A stretch of 64,000 nucleotides of DNA from Antilocapra americana (taxonomy: Eukaryota; Chordata; Mammalia; Artiodactyla; Antilocapridae), in contig ML662442.1 of NCBI GenBank assembly GCA_007570785.1, forward strand, positions 32,659,909 to 32,723,908. The letters run 5' to 3'. Every line of letters begins with the position of its first letter. Positions within the stretch are counted from its first letter, which is position 1. The position numbers were made by a program, and so were the translations under genes. This document shows, piece by piece, positions 61,434 to 64,000 of this stretch. Under the pieces are notes generated by a model. It had not been told where the DNA came from, searched no databases, and worked only from the letters and a program-made list of their open reading frames with translations.

Positions 61434-63014
61434 CAACCAATAATTTAACCTACTCATACCTACAAACAATACAGGGGCTTTAAAATGCTTTATCTTAGAT
61501 TAACCCTGAGTAGCATGAGTTATTGCAGTTTATTATTATGTTTCCACCCTTATTTTAAACCTCATGAAATAGATTGTTATTGTTTTATAAAAGATTTTTA
61601 GATCTCACAAATATTTCTTCTTTGTTTTTTTCATCATTACTTATCAGAACTGAGGTTTCCCATCTGGGAACATTTTCCTTTGCTATGCTATAAGTCTGCA
61701 TATATGATATGTAATAGTTATAGAAAAATGCAAACTGAGTTAAACTATCACTTGCTCTACGCTGGCCTATAGCACATCCATATAATCCGTACATCCTACA
61801 GCCCATCCTCATCTCGTCTCTTTACTAGGGACCTATATGAGCTTCTACAGGGTATGCTATGGGCAAAACCATCCCAAAATGGTCCAGTGCTCTAGTTTTG
61901 ACTTGGTAAGATCTTAATAAGTCAATGCTGAGGGGGAAAAATGGGTTCTTCAAGTAGAGAGGAAAGGTGGTCTGCAGTTGGTGCTAACTAGATGATAGTT
62001 GTATTAATTTTGTTCCCATACTGCTCGAGGTCTTAAAACATCAACAATCAAGACAATGTGGGAGAAGATTCTAACTTCTCCCCCTTGATGGTCTCTTCCT
62101 GTTACGGTATCATTTGGTACTTATCTCCTAAGAGTTTTATTGTTGCAAATATGAATATGATAAGGTGTGTGGGTGTATGTTTGTGTGCATGCCTGCAATC
62201 TTTTATCACTGTGCCTACTCCCTCCACACTTTCTTGAATCCACTGGTTAAGAGAATAGTGTCCTGACTACCTATTAGCCATTTGTGCTTTACCTTATTTG
62301 CTTTTAGAGAAAAAAAAAAAAAATAGGATGCCCTGATGAGCTTTGTCCACCACCTTTATTCTGGTTTACATCTCAGCATGTTCTGTTCCTTTCAAATCTG
62401 TAGCTATGGAAACATTTATCATTTTTCTTGCTTTGCATGCAATAGTTGGACATAATGTTTCCTTTTATTCAGTGACATTTAGTGGTATTAGATGGTGGAA
62501 ATGAACTCAAATTCTGAATGAAGGATCAGACAAGCATTACAGTTCCTGAAAGTACCTGGAAATGCTCATCATGATGATAAATGACTTACTGTGAGTTGGA
62601 AGAAGAAGTACAATGGATTGTCATTAGATGCCTTTTGAATTACAGTTGCTTTTTACAATGTTAATACTCTCTGACCAAACGCCAAAATAGAGAGAATCAC
62701 AATGAAGAGGCTGTTTTCCCTAGATTTTGCTTTATCTTATTCTGATATAGAATGCACAAACCATGCCAAAATACAATTTTTAAATCAGTCAAATTTCGAC
62801 TTATTCTATACCTTCTCTTTGTTTAGAATGATGTGGCGTGAACATCGATAGCTCATGAAAAGATATGAACTGAGGAGACTGTTTTTGTTTGTTTGTTTTC
62901 AGTACCTGTACTACTGATGAATAATTCACAAAGAGTGTAGCAGGATCTCACGGTAGACTTAGCTCTCTTTTTTTTTTTAATAAAAAAAATGTTTTTCAAT
63001 TTACTCTTGATAAC
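61434..63014. other. Unannotated stretch
   Basis: About 1.6 kb without a nameable gene or repeat. An A-run lies at about 62311-62323. Confidence 0.4.
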
Positions 63015-63100
63015 AATTCTTTGAGGTGGAAAATGCTGTTCTCAGTTGATGGATGAAGAAACTGAGATTAAGAGAGATTTAAATGATATACTTCAGAACA
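63015..63100 (-). mobile_element. MIR SINE core fragment
   Basis: 'acaattctttgaggtggaaa', then 'gatggatgaagaaactgaga' and 'ttaagagagatttaaatgat', match the reversed MIR core. Confidence 0.6.
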
Positions 63101-63778
63101 GTGCAATATATGTTTTCTTATATATCATAATTTTACAGTATATTTCTTTTCCTCCTGATAACTCATGAGTTTAAGATTTTATTTAGTTCTATAATGAACT
63201 ATGTGGATGACATTTGCAAGGCTGTTTCCAAAGAATGCACAACCAGGTCCTCTTTATGGCCTCCTTGTATTCGGTAATTCCAGTTTTTCCGACTTGTGGA
63301 CAGACAGGTTTCTAGATTCAAAGTTGCCATTTCACAAACAAATCTATTTGGACATAAGCAGGAGGGAAAAACAAAGCAAAACAAATATCGCCTTTGAAAA
63401 AACCCACTAAACAAATGTATATGATTCAGAGGAGACCCTTTCCAGGCCTCTCTGGAAATGGTTTCCAGTTGTTTTCAGAATGTAATCACAATTACATGTA
63501 AAATGTTGTCATCCACACCCCAACTCTCTGCTGTAGAAGAGGTTGTGAATTCAAATGTGTAGAAACCTACACTTACACTCCAACCATACACTATTTAGCT
63601 CTGAAAGATTTGATTTCCTCTTCTGTATAAAAATCACAAAGTCAGGACTATAGAACTATCATTCTACCTTGTGTGTAATTCTAATGAGATTTTTAGATTA
63701 GAGAAGTTCTGCAGAAAGATATGCCTACTGCCAGCAGAAGTGCCAATCCATAAGGCAGGATAAAGAACTATGACATAG
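63101..63778. other. Unannotated stretch
   Basis: No gene. Overlapping 69- and 71-codon frames on opposite strands at 63199-63414 have no recognised domain. Confidence 0.4.
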
Positions 63779-63833
63779 GACACACACACACATATACACA
63801 CTCACACATATTATACTCATGCATATGCATATA
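63779..63833. repeat. Imperfect (CA)n / purine-pyrimidine tract
   Basis: An interrupted CA/TA repeat of alternating purine and pyrimidine. It explains the cysteine/valine-rich minus-strand frame across it. Confidence 0.85.
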
Positions 63834-64000
63834 CATCCATAGAAAGAAAAGAGGAAGATGCTAGGTTTAGTACTGAGAACACCAGCAGTTTTATTAGTTA
63901 TATACTCAAGACTACAGTTATCGAGTTTGTAAATATTGAGTTGTACTACAGATTGACAAGCCAAACAAGAACCTCAGCAGAATGGAGCTATGTGTTTTGG

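Overview
This window looks like mammalian nuclear DNA from a bovid ruminant (cattle, sheep or goat lineage). The main evidence is repeat content. It carries at least ten copies or fragments of the BovB (RTE-clade) LINE, many Bov-tA SINEs, one dimeric Bov-A2 SINE, cetartiodactyl CHR-type tRNA SINEs, ruminant L1 3' ends, and two LTRs that resemble bovine endogenous retrovirus families. Older mammalian layers (MIR, L2, hAT-Charlie relics, MLT1) lie underneath. The sequence is A+T-rich, and I found no intact protein-coding gene, tRNA, rRNA or snRNA gene, or CRISPR array. By my own tally of the intervals listed, a little over a third is recognisable repeat; the rest is unannotated intergenic or intronic sequence.

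Layout. 1-12.6 kb: a MIR, L1 and L2 fossil layer, two CHR SINEs, BovB fragments and an MLT1 solo LTR. It also has a notable 9.2-11.0 kb segment where a ~205-bp block occurs twice around L1 sequence and one copy carries inverted-repeat arms. A possible orphan exon at 11.1-11.4 kb is the only coding candidate outside repeats. 12.6-25.8 kb: two BovB copies over 1.2 kb long, several SINEs and MIRs. 26.3-29.1 kb: a nested stack, in which a Bov-tA SINE is split by a 2.35-kb processed pseudogene of REPS1, with a CHR SINE immediately downstream. 29.1-32.2 kb: mostly unique A+T-rich DNA. 32.2-33.7 kb: two plus-strand BovB 3' segments with long open C-terminal frames. 34.9-42.0 kb: L2, L1, a BovB split by a SINE, and the longest BovB (about 2.2 kb, still showing an RT YADD motif). 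42.0-56 kb: largely unique DNA with scattered insertions, including a 102-bp L1 tail with a perfect 15-bp target duplication. 56-61.5 kb: SINEs, an ERVK-like LTR between SINE pieces, a (TA)n tract and an ERV1-like solo LTR with a 4-bp target duplication. 61.5-64 kb: mostly unique sequence.

No set of genes works together here. The window is best read as an archive of retrotransposition, in which target-site duplications and nesting give the order of events. I did not find a new biological system. The observations most worth checking are the nested REPS1 pseudogene, the duplicated block with inverted arms at 9-11 kb, the candidate exon, and the small young-looking insertions that could be polymorphic.
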